The notes under the pieces were generated by a model. That model was not told the DNA's origin. It worked only from the letters and a program-made list of their open reading frames with translations, and searched no databases. A program made the translations under genes and the position numbers. Below, in pieces: positions 1 through 6,333 of a stretch of 16,702 nucleotides of DNA. Origin of the DNA: an uncultured Anaerotruncus sp. (GTDB taxonomy: Bacteria; Bacillota; Clostridia; Oscillospirales; Ruminococcaceae). Where the stretch lies: the NCBI RefSeq assembly GCF_902490045.1, contig NZ_CABUCJ010000050.1, positions 1 to 16,702 on the forward strand, read 5' to 3'. Position 1 is the first letter of the stretch; every line of letters starts with the position of its first letter.

Positions 1-5
1 AACAG

Positions 6-35
6 AAAAGAGCGGGGCCGTGCCCCGCTCTTTTT
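6..35. terminator. Bidirectional intrinsic terminator
   Basis: A perfect 13-bp hairpin pairs 6-18 with 22-34 around a 3-base loop. The core is GC-rich (GAGCGGGGC) and is flanked by A on the left and T on the right, so it can terminate in both directions. On the minus strand it lies directly after the TAA stop of the M23 peptidase gene. On the plus strand it would close a gene that lies left of the window. Confidence 0.85.
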
Positions 36-1074
36 AGGATGTGCCGCGCGAATCCGTAAGATACTGCGCGGCGGAAAAATCGAGGTATTCGTACCGGCGG
101 GCGTAGAATCCGCCGTCGTCCCGGTCGACGGTGCTGCGGTTGCGCTCGAGGAAATTGACGAGCTGGCAGACGTCGATCCAGATCTCCCCGTTTCCGGTCT
201 TCTGCGACTCGTCGAAGATGAGCTGCATGCCGAAATGCAGGTGGGGCACCTTCATCCCGTTGACGTCCTCGGTGCGGGAGTAGCCCGTCATGCCGAGGTA
301 GCCGATGACGTCGCCCGCCTGTACGACGTTTCCCCTTTCGAGCCCCGGCTGGTAAGGGGCGCCCTTGCGCAGGTGGGCGTAATAGTAGTAGCGCCTGCCG
401 TCGAAGGAGCGGATGCCGACCCGCCAGCCGCCGTACTGGTTCCAGCCGAGCTCCTCGACCACCCCCGATTCGACCGCCACGATGGGACTGCCGACGCTGC
501 CCATCAGGTCGTTGCCGAGGTGCCTGCGCCGGTAGCCGAAGGAACGGGCGTTGCCGAAGTCGTCGCAGTGGGAAAAGCGGAAGCCCTCCGCCACCGGGCA
601 GTAGGCCTTGAGCCCGTATTTGACCTGCCAGCGCGGTTCGCCGTCCTCGCCGGGCAGCGCGATGGCGTAATCCCCGACCATGCCGTCCAGCACCGCGCCG
701 TAGGCCTCCTTATAATAGGGGTAGTCCTTATATTCCCTGCCGATGCCGTCGAGCGTCTCACCGGCGCGCAGCCGGTCCATCAGCCGGTCGAGGTCGGCGG
801 CGCGGTAGGATTTCCAGTTTCCCCAGTAGCCCGCCGCGAGGCAGGCGAGCAGGTCGGGCATCGACGCGCCGAGCCCCTCTTCGTGCGCCGTCACCGCCGC
901 GCGGCAGCTTCTGTCGAGCGCGTCTGCCGGAACGTTGAAATCGACCCATTTAATATAGGAGGAGGCGGGCAGCGCCTCCACGGCGGGCACCGCGGCGGGC
1001 CGCGCGGCAAACAGCGTCGCCCCTGCGGCCGCCGCCAGCAGAATCCCAGCAAAAACGATCTTTCCACGCCGCAT
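34..1074 (-). CDS. Membrane-anchored M23 (LytM-type) metallopeptidase
   Basis: A 346-residue protein, probably a peptidoglycan endopeptidase or a LytM-like factor acting outside the membrane. Residues 6-24 form one hydrophobic segment after a basic MRRGK start, giving a signal anchor or uncleaved signal peptide. The C-terminal half carries the full M23 zinc set: H185-x3-D189 (HLGND), H234 in YAHL, and H278-x-H280 in HLHFG, so it should be catalytic. Residues 40-180 match no domain I recognise. The start at 1074 is chosen because a GGGGAGGG SD (about 1080-1087) lies just upstream; an in-frame ATG at 1098 would precede that SD. The open frame runs much further upstream, but only through the antisense of cdaR. 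It is divergent from cdaR and shows no functional link to it. The family is clear; the cellular role is inferred. Confidence 0.85.
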   Translation of the reverse strand: MRRGKIVFAGILLAAAAGATLFAARPAAVPAVEALPASSYIKWVDFNVPADALDRSCRAAVTAHEEGLGASMPDLLACLAAGYWGNWKSYRAADLDRLMDRLRAGETLDGIGREYKDYPYYKEAYGAVLDGMVGDYAIALPGEDGEPRWQVKYGLKAYCPVAEGFRFSHCDDFGNARSFGYRRRHLGNDLMGSVGSPIVAVESGVVEELGWNQYGGWRVGIRSFDGRRYYYYAHLRKGAPYQPGLERGNVVQAGDVIGYLGMTGYSRTEDVNGMKVPHLHFGMQLIFDESQKTGNGEIWIDVCQLVNFLERNRSTVDRDDGGFYARRYEYLDFSAAQYLTDSRGTS

Positions 1075-1096
1075 GGCAACCCCTCCCCGTCCCACC

Positions 1097-1102
1097 ATTA
1101 TA
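1097..1102 (-). promoter_or_regulatory. Possible -10 box for the M23 peptidase gene
   Basis: A consensus TATAAT on the minus strand lies 22 bases upstream of the chosen start codon. No convincing -35 hexamer or TG extension accompanies it, and the implied leader would be very short. This is weak support only. Confidence 0.3.
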
Positions 1103-1171
1103 TGTGCGGGAGGGGAGGGGGTATGCGCAGGATGATCCACGCCTCTGTCGCTCCTGTCCCGATGTGCAATG

Positions 1172-1199
1172 ATACCACAAGAACTTTGCCTTGTGGTAT
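1172..1199. promoter_or_regulatory. 10-bp inverted repeat, probable operator of cdaR
   Basis: ATACCACAAG (1172-1181) and CTTGTGGTAT (1190-1199) form a perfect inverted repeat around an 8-base spacer. The right arm covers most of the -10 box of cdaR, so a bound protein would block or reposition RNA polymerase. It sits in the divergent spacer between the M23 peptidase and cdaR. Autoregulation by CdaR is the simplest guess, but the same half-site is not seen before the GntP permease gene, so the cognate protein is unknown. Confidence 0.6.
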
Positions 1200-1202
1200 A
1201 AT
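1194..1202 (+). promoter_or_regulatory. Extended -10 promoter of cdaR
   Basis: TGG directly precedes a perfect TATAAT (1197-1202), giving the TGn extended -10 form. At 17-bp spacing the -35 position (ACCACA) is poor, which fits an activator- or repressor-controlled extended -10 promoter. Transcription would start near 1209, just before the GGGAGGG SD at 1214-1220. Confidence 0.6.
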
Positions 1203-1227
1203 AGGAACCGGAAGGGAGGGCTGCCGT

Positions 1228-2382
1228 ATGGATATTTCCAAACGGAACGCCATGCAGATCGTCAATGAGATCAGCGGCATCATCGGCCAGCACGTTAATA
1301 TGATGGATGCGGACGGCACGATCATCGCGAGCACCGACCCCGAGCGGGTGGACACCTATCACGAGGGTGCCGCGCGGGTGATCGGGGAGCACCTCGACGA
1401 GCTGATCATCCAGGACGACGACGAATACGAGGGGACCCGGAAGGGGATCAACCTGCCCATCCTGCTCGACGGGGAGATCGCGGGGGTCGTGGGAATCACC
1501 GGAGAGCGGGACGAGGTGGTCAAATACGGGCAGATCATCAAAAAGATGACGGAAATTCTGCTGATCGAGAATTTCGACAAGGAGCAGAAGAAGATCGACG
1601 ACCGCATCCGCACCCGCTTCATCGACGAATGGCTCTACGGCGACGCGGCCAGCCAGGGCCAGGCGTTCGTCGAGCGGGGCGCGCGGCTGGGCATCGACAT
1701 CACGCTGCCGCGCCGGGTGCTCGTGGCGGAGATCGAAAACCTGCGGGATTACAGCGACAGTCCCGAGGGCCAGCGGATCATCGACCGGGTGAACAAGACG
1801 GTCCGGCGGATGGTCGGGGAGGAGAAAAACGGCGTCTTCACCAAGACGGCCTCCCAGATGATCTGCCTCATGCCGGACGGCGAGGACGCGAAGCTGCGGT
1901 TCTTCGCGCAGCAGATTCAGGCGCAGGTGTGGCGGCAGTTCAGCATCCGCGTGATCGTGGGCGCGGACAGCCGGGACGGCAGCCTCTTGCACCAGTCCTA
2001 CCTGCGCGCCCAGAAGGCGCTCAGGGCCTGCCGCGCCTCCCGTGGGAGTACGATCCGGTTCTATGACGACATCAACCTCGAGCTCTTCATGGATGAAATC
2101 CCGCAGACCTCCAAGGCGGAATTCATCCGCCGCATCTTTCGCGGCTTCACTCCCGAGGAGATCGATTCCTGGGTGCATCTGCTGGAGGTCTATTTCGAGG
2201 CGGACGGATCGCTGTCCGAGGCGGCCGCCCAGCTCTTCATCCACAAGAATACCCTCCAGTACAAGCTGCGCAAGCTCTGCGAGCAGACGGGCTACGACCC
2301 GCGCAGCCTGTCGGATTCCTCCCTCTTTTATCTGGCGGTGCAGTTCTACAACGAAAACCGGGATGAGCTGAATTTTGTATAA
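1228..2382 (+). CDS. cdaR: CdaR-family sugar diacid / glycerate regulator
   Basis: A 384-residue cytoplasmic transcription regulator, close to the usual CdaR length of about 385. Residues 1-135 match the putative sugar diacid recognition domain, starting MDISKRNAMQIVNEIS and including the NMMDADGTIIASTDPERVDTYH stretch typical of the family. A central GGDEF-like region spans roughly 140-300. Residues 318-370 form the PucR-type C-terminal helix-turn-helix, with AAQLFIHKNTLQYKLRKL. The start is set by a GGGAGGG SD 7 bases upstream. In characterised members CdaR activates genes for glucarate, galactarate or glycerate use. Here a GntP permease, glycerate kinase and tartronate semialdehyde reductase follow on the same strand, which points to glycerate or a related hydroxy acid as effector. 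Family is firm; the effector is inferred from neighbours. Confidence 0.9.
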   Translation: MDISKRNAMQIVNEISGIIGQHVNMMDADGTIIASTDPERVDTYHEGAARVIGEHLDELIIQDDDEYEGTRKGINLPILLDGEIAGVVGITGERDEVVKYGQIIKKMTEILLIENFDKEQKKIDDRIRTRFIDEWLYGDAASQGQAFVERGARLGIDITLPRRVLVAEIENLRDYSDSPEGQRIIDRVNKTVRRMVGEEKNGVFTKTASQMICLMPDGEDAKLRFFAQQIQAQVWRQFSIRVIVGADSRDGSLLHQSYLRAQKALRACRASRGSTIRFYDDINLELFMDEIPQTSKAEFIRRIFRGFTPEEIDSWVHLLEVYFEADGSLSEAAAQLFIHKNTLQYKLRKLCEQTGYDPRSLSDSSLFYLAVQFYNENRDELNFV

Positions 2383-2414
2383 AATGTGAACAAAAGCGGG
2401 ACGTTTTTTATGAT

Positions 2415-2432
2415 TCTGTTTTTGAAAACAGA
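2415..2432. repeat. 7-bp inverted repeat after cdaR
   Basis: TCTGTTT (2415-2421) and AAACAGA (2426-2432) are separated by 4 bases. As RNA this is an AT-rich hairpin followed by TTATTTTG, so it could be a weak terminator for cdaR. As DNA it could be an operator for the permease gene, since a TTGACA lies close by at 2438-2443. The sequence does not decide between these. Confidence 0.4.
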
Positions 2433-2462
2433 TTATTTTGACAGAATATGTTATTTGAAACG

Positions 2463-2491
2463 TAGACGGGAAAGAAATGGAATAGTATACT
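2463..2491 (+). promoter_or_regulatory. Candidate promoter of the GntP permease gene
   Basis: TAGACG (2463-2468) and TATACT (2486-2491) are spaced by 17 bases and match 4 of 6 and 5 of 6 consensus positions. An isolated perfect TTGACA at 2438-2443 has no good -10 partner at normal spacing. Choice among these is uncertain. The 289-base gap after cdaR makes a separate promoter for the permease likely. Confidence 0.35.
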
Positions 2492-2550
2492 TATAACAGA
2501 AAATCGGGAGACCCAAGGGGACGAAATGTGGAAAACACCCAAACGACAAA

Positions 2551-2637
2551 GGCCGCTCTTCCGGGCTTAACGACATGGCCCCGGATGGACGGCTCTCCAT
2601 CCGGCGGACGGCAACGGCAGGCGGCGGCGAAAGCCGC
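2551..2637 (+). promoter_or_regulatory. Structured leader before the GntP permease gene
   Basis: The long 5' region before the permease can fold. CCGGATGG (2581-2588) pairs with CCATCCGG (2597-2604). GCGGC (2624-2628) pairs with GCCGC (2633-2637) around a GAAA tetraloop of the GNRA type. CCGGG (2561-2565) can instead pair with CCCGG (2580-2584), which would exclude the first hairpin. No T-run follows, so this is not an ordinary terminator. I recognise no riboswitch class. No gene is seen in 2383-2671. Confidence 0.35.
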
Positions 2638-2671
2638 ATCACATAGGCATGTTTGAATGGAGGTAGAGACA

Positions 2672-4054
2672 ATGACAGGTGTACCGCTTTTAATCACGTT
2701 TGTCATCGCGATCGTCGTGATGATCCTCGCAATCTCCAAGCTGAAGCTGCATCCCTTCCTCGCCATCATGGGCGTGGCGCTGCTGCTGGCGATCATCGTC
2801 GGCATCCCGCTGGCCGATATCCCCGGCACGATCGGCGCGGGCTTCTCCGGCACCTTCTCCAGCATCGGCATCGTCATCATCCTCGGCGCGATGATCGGCT
2901 TCTTCCTCGAGAAGACCGGCGGCGCCATCCGCCTTGCCGACGCGGTCGTAAAACTCGTGGGCAGGAAGCACCCTGAAATCGCCATCATGCTGATGGGCTG
3001 GATCGTCTCGATCCCCGTCTTCTGCGACAGCGGGTTCGTCATCCTCAACCCCATCCGCAAGGCGATGGTCAAAAAGACGATGTGCTCCTCCGTCGCGATG
3101 ACGGTGGCGCTGTCGGGCGGGCTTTACATCTCGCACGTCTTCATCCCGCCGACGCCAGGCCCGATCGCGGCCGCCGGCACCCTCGGCATCGGGAACAACC
3201 TGCTTCTCGTCATCGGCATGGGCGCGCTCGTTTCGATCCCCTGCCTGATCGTGGCGTATTTCTTCGCCAAGTACATCGGCAAGCGGGTCAAATCTCCGTC
3301 CGAGGACGACCCCGACGACAACGAGGTCGTCAAGAGCTATGAGGAGCTCGTCAGGGAATACGGCAAGCTGCCGAGCACGCTGGCCTCCTTCACCCCGATC
3401 ATCCTGCCGATCATCCTGATGGCCTTGAGCTCGATCTCCTCGATCCTCGGCTGGCAGGGCGGACTCGCGAGCGTCTGCGCCTTCCTCGGCGCGCCGATCA
3501 TCGCGCTGGCGGTCGGCCTGCTGTGCAGCATCGCGACGCTGGTCACCACCGGAAAGATGGGCGAATTCCGCGAACTGACCGACGAGACCCTCAAGACGGT
3601 CGGCCCGATCCTCTTCATCACCGCCGCGGGCGGCGTGCTTGGCAAGATCATCTCCACCGCGGGCTTTGTCGAGTACATGTCCGAGCATGCGGCGTTCCTG
3701 TCGAGCGTCGGCATCTTCTTCCCCTTCCTCATCGCCGCCATCCTCAAGTCGGCGCAGGGCTCCTCGACGGTCGCGATCACCACGACCGCCGGCATCATGG
3801 GCGCGATCTCCGAATCGGGCAGCATGATGGCCGCGCTGGGGCTGACCTCCCCGGTGGCCGCCGCCCTGACCGTCATGGCGATCGGCGCGGGCGCGATGAC
3901 CGTTTCCCACGCGAACGACTCCTACTTCTGGGTCGTCACCAACTTCGGCGAGCTGAAGGCCCAGGACGGCTACAAAACGCAGACCATGCTGACGCTGCTG
4001 ATGGGCGTCGCGGCTATGATTTTCATCTGGATTCTCTCCCTCATCATGATTTGA
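2672..4054 (+). CDS. GntP-family carboxylate:H+ symporter (gluconate/glycerate type)
   Basis: A 460-residue, very hydrophobic inner-membrane permease of the GntP family (gluconate, idonate, D-serine and related hydroxy-acid carriers, usually 440-460 residues). It shows family-like stretches: an N-terminal LLITFVIAIVVMILAIS helix, GWIVSIPVFCDSGFVIL, HVFIPPTPGPIAAA, and AQGSSTVAITTTAGI near the C-terminal third. A hydrophilic loop (about residues 203-233, RVKSPSEDDPDDNEVV) probably lies in the cytoplasm between bundles. An ATG five codons upstream (2657) precedes the GGAGGT SD at 2659-2664, so the ATG at 2672, 7 bases after that SD, is taken as the start. Neighbouring CdaR, glycerate kinase and tartronate semialdehyde reductase suggest glycerate or another C3-C6 hydroxy acid as substrate. 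The substrate cannot be read from the sequence. Confidence 0.9.
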   Translation: MTGVPLLITFVIAIVVMILAISKLKLHPFLAIMGVALLLAIIVGIPLADIPGTIGAGFSGTFSSIGIVIILGAMIGFFLEKTGGAIRLADAVVKLVGRKHPEIAIMLMGWIVSIPVFCDSGFVILNPIRKAMVKKTMCSSVAMTVALSGGLYISHVFIPPTPGPIAAAGTLGIGNNLLLVIGMGALVSIPCLIVAYFFAKYIGKRVKSPSEDDPDDNEVVKSYEELVREYGKLPSTLASFTPIILPIILMALSSISSILGWQGGLASVCAFLGAPIIALAVGLLCSIATLVTTGKMGEFRELTDETLKTVGPILFITAAGGVLGKIISTAGFVEYMSEHAAFLSSVGIFFPFLIAAILKSAQGSSTVAITTTAGIMGAISESGSMMAALGLTSPVAAALTVMAIGAGAMTVSHANDSYFWVVTNFGELKAQDGYKTQTMLTLLMGVAAMIFIWILSLIMI

Positions 4055-4084
4055 CGCGGGCGGGGAACACACATTTCCAGGAGG

Positions 4085-4115
4085 AAAAGCCGGACAGATT
4101 CTGTCCGGCTTTTCT
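4085..4115 (+). terminator. Intrinsic terminator between permease and glycerate kinase genes
   Basis: A perfect 13-bp hairpin pairs 4085-4097 with 4101-4113 around a 3-base loop. The stem ends in AAAA/TTTT and is followed by CTC, so the T-run is short. It lies 30 bases after the permease stop and only 4 bases before the SD of glxK. Expression of glxK would therefore need readthrough or a promoter inside the permease gene. Confidence 0.8.
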
Positions 4116-4131
4116 CTAAAGGGGGATACAC

Positions 4132-5268
4132 ATGAAAAAGGTGATCCTGATGCCCGACTCCTTCAAGGGGACGATGAGTTCCTCGGAGATCTGCGGCGTC
4201 ATGGCGGAGGCGGTCCGCGCCTACTACCCGGGCGCGGAGGTCGTCTCGATCCCCGTCGCGGACGGCGGGGAGGGGAGCGTGGACGCGTTTCTGGCCGCTG
4301 TCGGCGGCGAGCGGGTCGAAGTCCCCGTGAGGGGCCCTTACATGGAGGAGATGGAGGGGTACTACGGCCTGCTGGACGGCGGCTCCACCGCCGTTATCGA
4401 GATGGCGGCCTGCGCGGGCCTTCCGCTCGTGGGTGAGAACCGGCACGCCGAAAAGACCACCACCTACGGTGTCGGCCAGCTCATGGCGCACGCCGCCGGG
4501 CGCGGCTGCAAAAAGATGATCGTCGGCCTGGGCGGCAGCGCCACCAACGATTTCGGCGCCGGGGCGGCCGCGGCGCTCGGCGTGCGCTTCCTCGACGAAG
4601 CGGGGAAGGAATTCGTCCCGGTGGGCGAAAACCTCGCGCGCGTCGCGAAGATCGACATGTCGGGCCTGCTGCCCGCGCTCAGGGAAATTGAGGTCGTCAC
4701 GATGTGCGACATCGACAACCCCCTCTGCGGAAAAAACGGCGCTGCCTACATCTTCGGCCCGCAGAAGGGCGCCGATCCCGCGATGGTCGAATACCTCGAC
4801 GGGCAGCTGCGCGCGATCGCCCGGACGGTCGGGCGGGAGCTCGGCCGCGACGTGGCGGACCTGCCGGGCGCGGGCGCCGCGGGCGGCATGGGGGGCGGCA
4901 TGGTCGCCTTCTTCGGCTCCCGGCTGCAGATGGGCATCGAGACGGTGCTTGACACGGTCGGCTTCGACCGGCTCGTGTCCGACGCGGATCTCGTGTTGAG
5001 CGGCGAGGGCAAGATCGACACCCAGAGCCTGCGCGGCAAGGTGGTAATCGGCGTGGCCCGCCGCTGCAAAAAGCACGGCGTGCCGCTTGTGGCGCTCGTC
5101 GGGGATATCGGCGACGACATCGAAAACGCCTATGAGGAGGGGGTGTCGGCGGTCTTCAGCACCAACCGCGTGGCGGTCGACTTCTCGGTCGCCAAGACGC
5201 GCAGCAAAAGCGACATGGCGCTGACAGCCGACAACCTCATGCGTTTTCTCAGCCGGATCGGCTTTTGA
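4132..5268 (+). CDS. glxK: Glycerate 2-kinase (GlxK/GarK family)
   Basis: A 378-residue cytoplasmic kinase of the type I glycerate kinase family (usually about 375-385 residues). It converts D-glycerate and ATP to 2-phosphoglycerate, feeding lower glycolysis. Family motifs are intact: MPDSFKGTMSS at 7-17, ADGGEGS at 43-49, GLGGSATNDFGAG at 132-144, a glycine-rich GAGAAGGMGGG segment near residue 250, and SGEGKID at 290-296. An AAAGGGGGA SD (4118-4126) precedes the ATG by 5 bases. The reductase gene follows 9 bases downstream, so the two are one transcriptional unit. A strong terminator just upstream separates it from the permease gene. GlxK and GarK are isofunctional paralogues in E. coli, so the symbol is a family label. 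Confidence 0.93.
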   Translation: MKKVILMPDSFKGTMSSSEICGVMAEAVRAYYPGAEVVSIPVADGGEGSVDAFLAAVGGERVEVPVRGPYMEEMEGYYGLLDGGSTAVIEMAACAGLPLVGENRHAEKTTTYGVGQLMAHAAGRGCKKMIVGLGGSATNDFGAGAAAALGVRFLDEAGKEFVPVGENLARVAKIDMSGLLPALREIEVVTMCDIDNPLCGKNGAAYIFGPQKGADPAMVEYLDGQLRAIARTVGRELGRDVADLPGAGAAGGMGGGMVAFFGSRLQMGIETVLDTVGFDRLVSDADLVLSGEGKIDTQSLRGKVVIGVARRCKKHGVPLVALVGDIGDDIENAYEEGVSAVFSTNRVAVDFSVAKTRSKSDMALTADNLMRFLSRIGF

Positions 5269-5277
5269 GGGGGGAGA

Positions 5278-6162
5278 ATGATGAAGATTGGATTTATCGG
5301 CCTCGGCATCATGGGCAGGCCGATGGCGAAGAACCTCCTGCGGGCGGGACACGCGCTCACCGTCTGCGACCACCATCCCGAGCATACGGCGGAGCTCGCC
5401 GCGGCTGGTGCGCGCGCGGCGGAAACGCCCCGGGGGGCTTCCGAGGGAAGCGAGCTTGTGATCACCATGCTGCCCAACTCCCCCAACGTCCGCGAGGCGG
5501 TCTGCGGGGAGGCGGGCGTGCTCGAGGGCGCGGCGCCGGGGACGGTCCTCGTGGACATGAGCTCGATCGCGCCGGGCGCGTCGCAGGAGATCGCGGCGGC
5601 CTGCGCTGAAAAGGGCGTCAAGATGCTCGACGCGCCGGTGAGCGGCGGCGAGCCCAAGGCGGTCGACGGGACGCTGTCGATCATGGCGGGCGGCGAGCGG
5701 GCGGTCTTCGAGGCGGTCAGGCCGGTGCTGCTCTGTATGGGGGCGAGCGCCGTCTGGTGCGGTGAAATCGGCGCGGGCAACACGACCAAGCTCGCCAACC
5801 AGGTGATCGTAGCGGCGAACATCGCGGCGGTCTCGGAGGCGATGATGCTCGCCTGCCGCGCGGGGGTGGACCCCGCGCGGGTGTTCGACGCGGTGAAGGG
5901 CGGGCTCGCGGGCTCGGCGGTGCTGAACGCCAAGACGCCGATGATGCTCGAACGCAGTTTCGCGCCGGGCTTCCGCATCGACCTGCACATCAAGGACCTC
6001 GGCAACGCGCTTGAGACGGGCCACGCGGTCGGCGCGCCGCTGCCGCTGACCGCCGCGGTCATGGAGATGATGCAGACGCTGCGCGCCGGCGGCTGCGGCG
6101 GCGACGACCACAGCGCGCTGGTGAAGTTTTACGAGAAGATCACGGGGGAAACGATCGCTTAG
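5278..6162 (+). CDS. garR: Tartronate semialdehyde (2-hydroxy-3-oxopropionate) reductase
   Basis: A 294-residue member of the beta-hydroxyacid dehydrogenase family (GarR/GlxR type, normally 290-300). It reversibly reduces tartronate semialdehyde to D-glycerate with NAD(P)H. The Rossmann motif GLGIMG is at residues 9-13 of MMKIGFIGLGIMG, the substrate motif DAPVSGG is at 118-124, and the catalytic lysine is K171 in GNTTKLANQ. The C-terminal DDHSALVKFYEK stretch is also typical. Two adjacent ATG codons (5278, 5281) both fit the purine-rich SD at about 5267-5276; the second gives the more usual MKIGFIG start. The gene is 9 bases after glxK. Related enzymes act on 3-hydroxyisobutyrate, but the glycerate kinase neighbour favours the assigned reaction. 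No aldolase or sugar-acid dehydratase is present to make the semialdehyde from glucarate. Confidence 0.88.
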   Translation: MMKIGFIGLGIMGRPMAKNLLRAGHALTVCDHHPEHTAELAAAGARAAETPRGASEGSELVITMLPNSPNVREAVCGEAGVLEGAAPGTVLVDMSSIAPGASQEIAAACAEKGVKMLDAPVSGGEPKAVDGTLSIMAGGERAVFEAVRPVLLCMGASAVWCGEIGAGNTTKLANQVIVAANIAAVSEAMMLACRAGVDPARVFDAVKGGLAGSAVLNAKTPMMLERSFAPGFRIDLHIKDLGNALETGHAVGAPLPLTAAVMEMMQTLRAGGCGGDDHSALVKFYEKITGETIA

Positions 6163-6193
6163 GGGCTTTGCCCCCGGGCCCCGAAACTTTTTT
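6162..6193 (+). repeat. GC-rich hairpin and T-run after garR
   Basis: GGGGC (6162-6166) pairs with GCCCC (6170-6174) around TTT, followed by CGGGCCCC and a T-run at 6188-6193. The hairpin overlaps the last base of the garR stop codon. The T-run is too far from the stem for a textbook terminator. The block has the look of a dispersed extragenic element, but only one copy is present in this window. Confidence 0.35.
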
Positions 6194-6201
6194 ACTGATG
6201 A

Positions 6202-6246
6202 AAAAGGAACGTCAGGCGGCCGCCCTTTCGGGCGGCCGCTCCTTTT
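6202..6246. terminator. Convergent terminator between garR and the amt-PII gene
   Basis: GCGGCCGCCC (6216-6225) pairs with GGGCGGCCGC (6230-6239) around TTTC. An outer arm AAAAGGA (6202-6208) can pair with TCCTTTT (6240-6246). T-rich tails exist on both strands (TCCTTTT on plus; a TTCCTTTTT on minus), so it can serve both converging genes. Confidence 0.75.
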
Positions 6247-6261
6247 CGCAGAGAGGGATGC

Positions 6262-6296
6262 GGAAGGGGCGGCGGGAAAAGCCCGCCGCCCCTTCC
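6262..6296. terminator. 15-bp GC-rich hairpin downstream of the amt-PII gene
   Basis: Positions 6262-6276 pair perfectly with 6282-6296 around a 5-base loop; the stem is GGAAGGGGCGGCGGG type. It lies 37 bases beyond the amt-PII stop. No T-run follows on either strand, so it is probably a transcript-end stabiliser or a partner of the terminator at 6202-6246 rather than a terminator alone. Confidence 0.5.
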
Positions 6297-6333
6297 TGTG
6301 GACAGTGTTGGGGTGCTTAAAAGGGGAAATCTA

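Noticed and set aside
34..2244. 736-codon open frame on the minus strand covering the M23 gene and the antisense of cdaR
   Set aside because: Only the part below 1074 has an SD and recognisable domain; the rest is antisense to cdaR and has the low-complexity D/H/R/V composition of a shadow frame in GC-rich DNA.
2450..2475. Catabolite-responsive element near TTTGAAACGTAGAC
   Set aside because: It resembles the consensus but is one base short in the core spacing, so it does not align.
2657..2671. Five-codon N-terminal extension of the GntP permease starting at 2657
   Set aside because: The ATG at 2657 overlaps the GGAGGT site that serves the ATG at 2672.
3970..6111. 713-codon minus-strand open frame opposite the permease C-terminus, glxK and garR
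   Set aside because: Arg/His/Asp/Ala-rich shadow of well supported plus-strand genes, with no motif and no SD.
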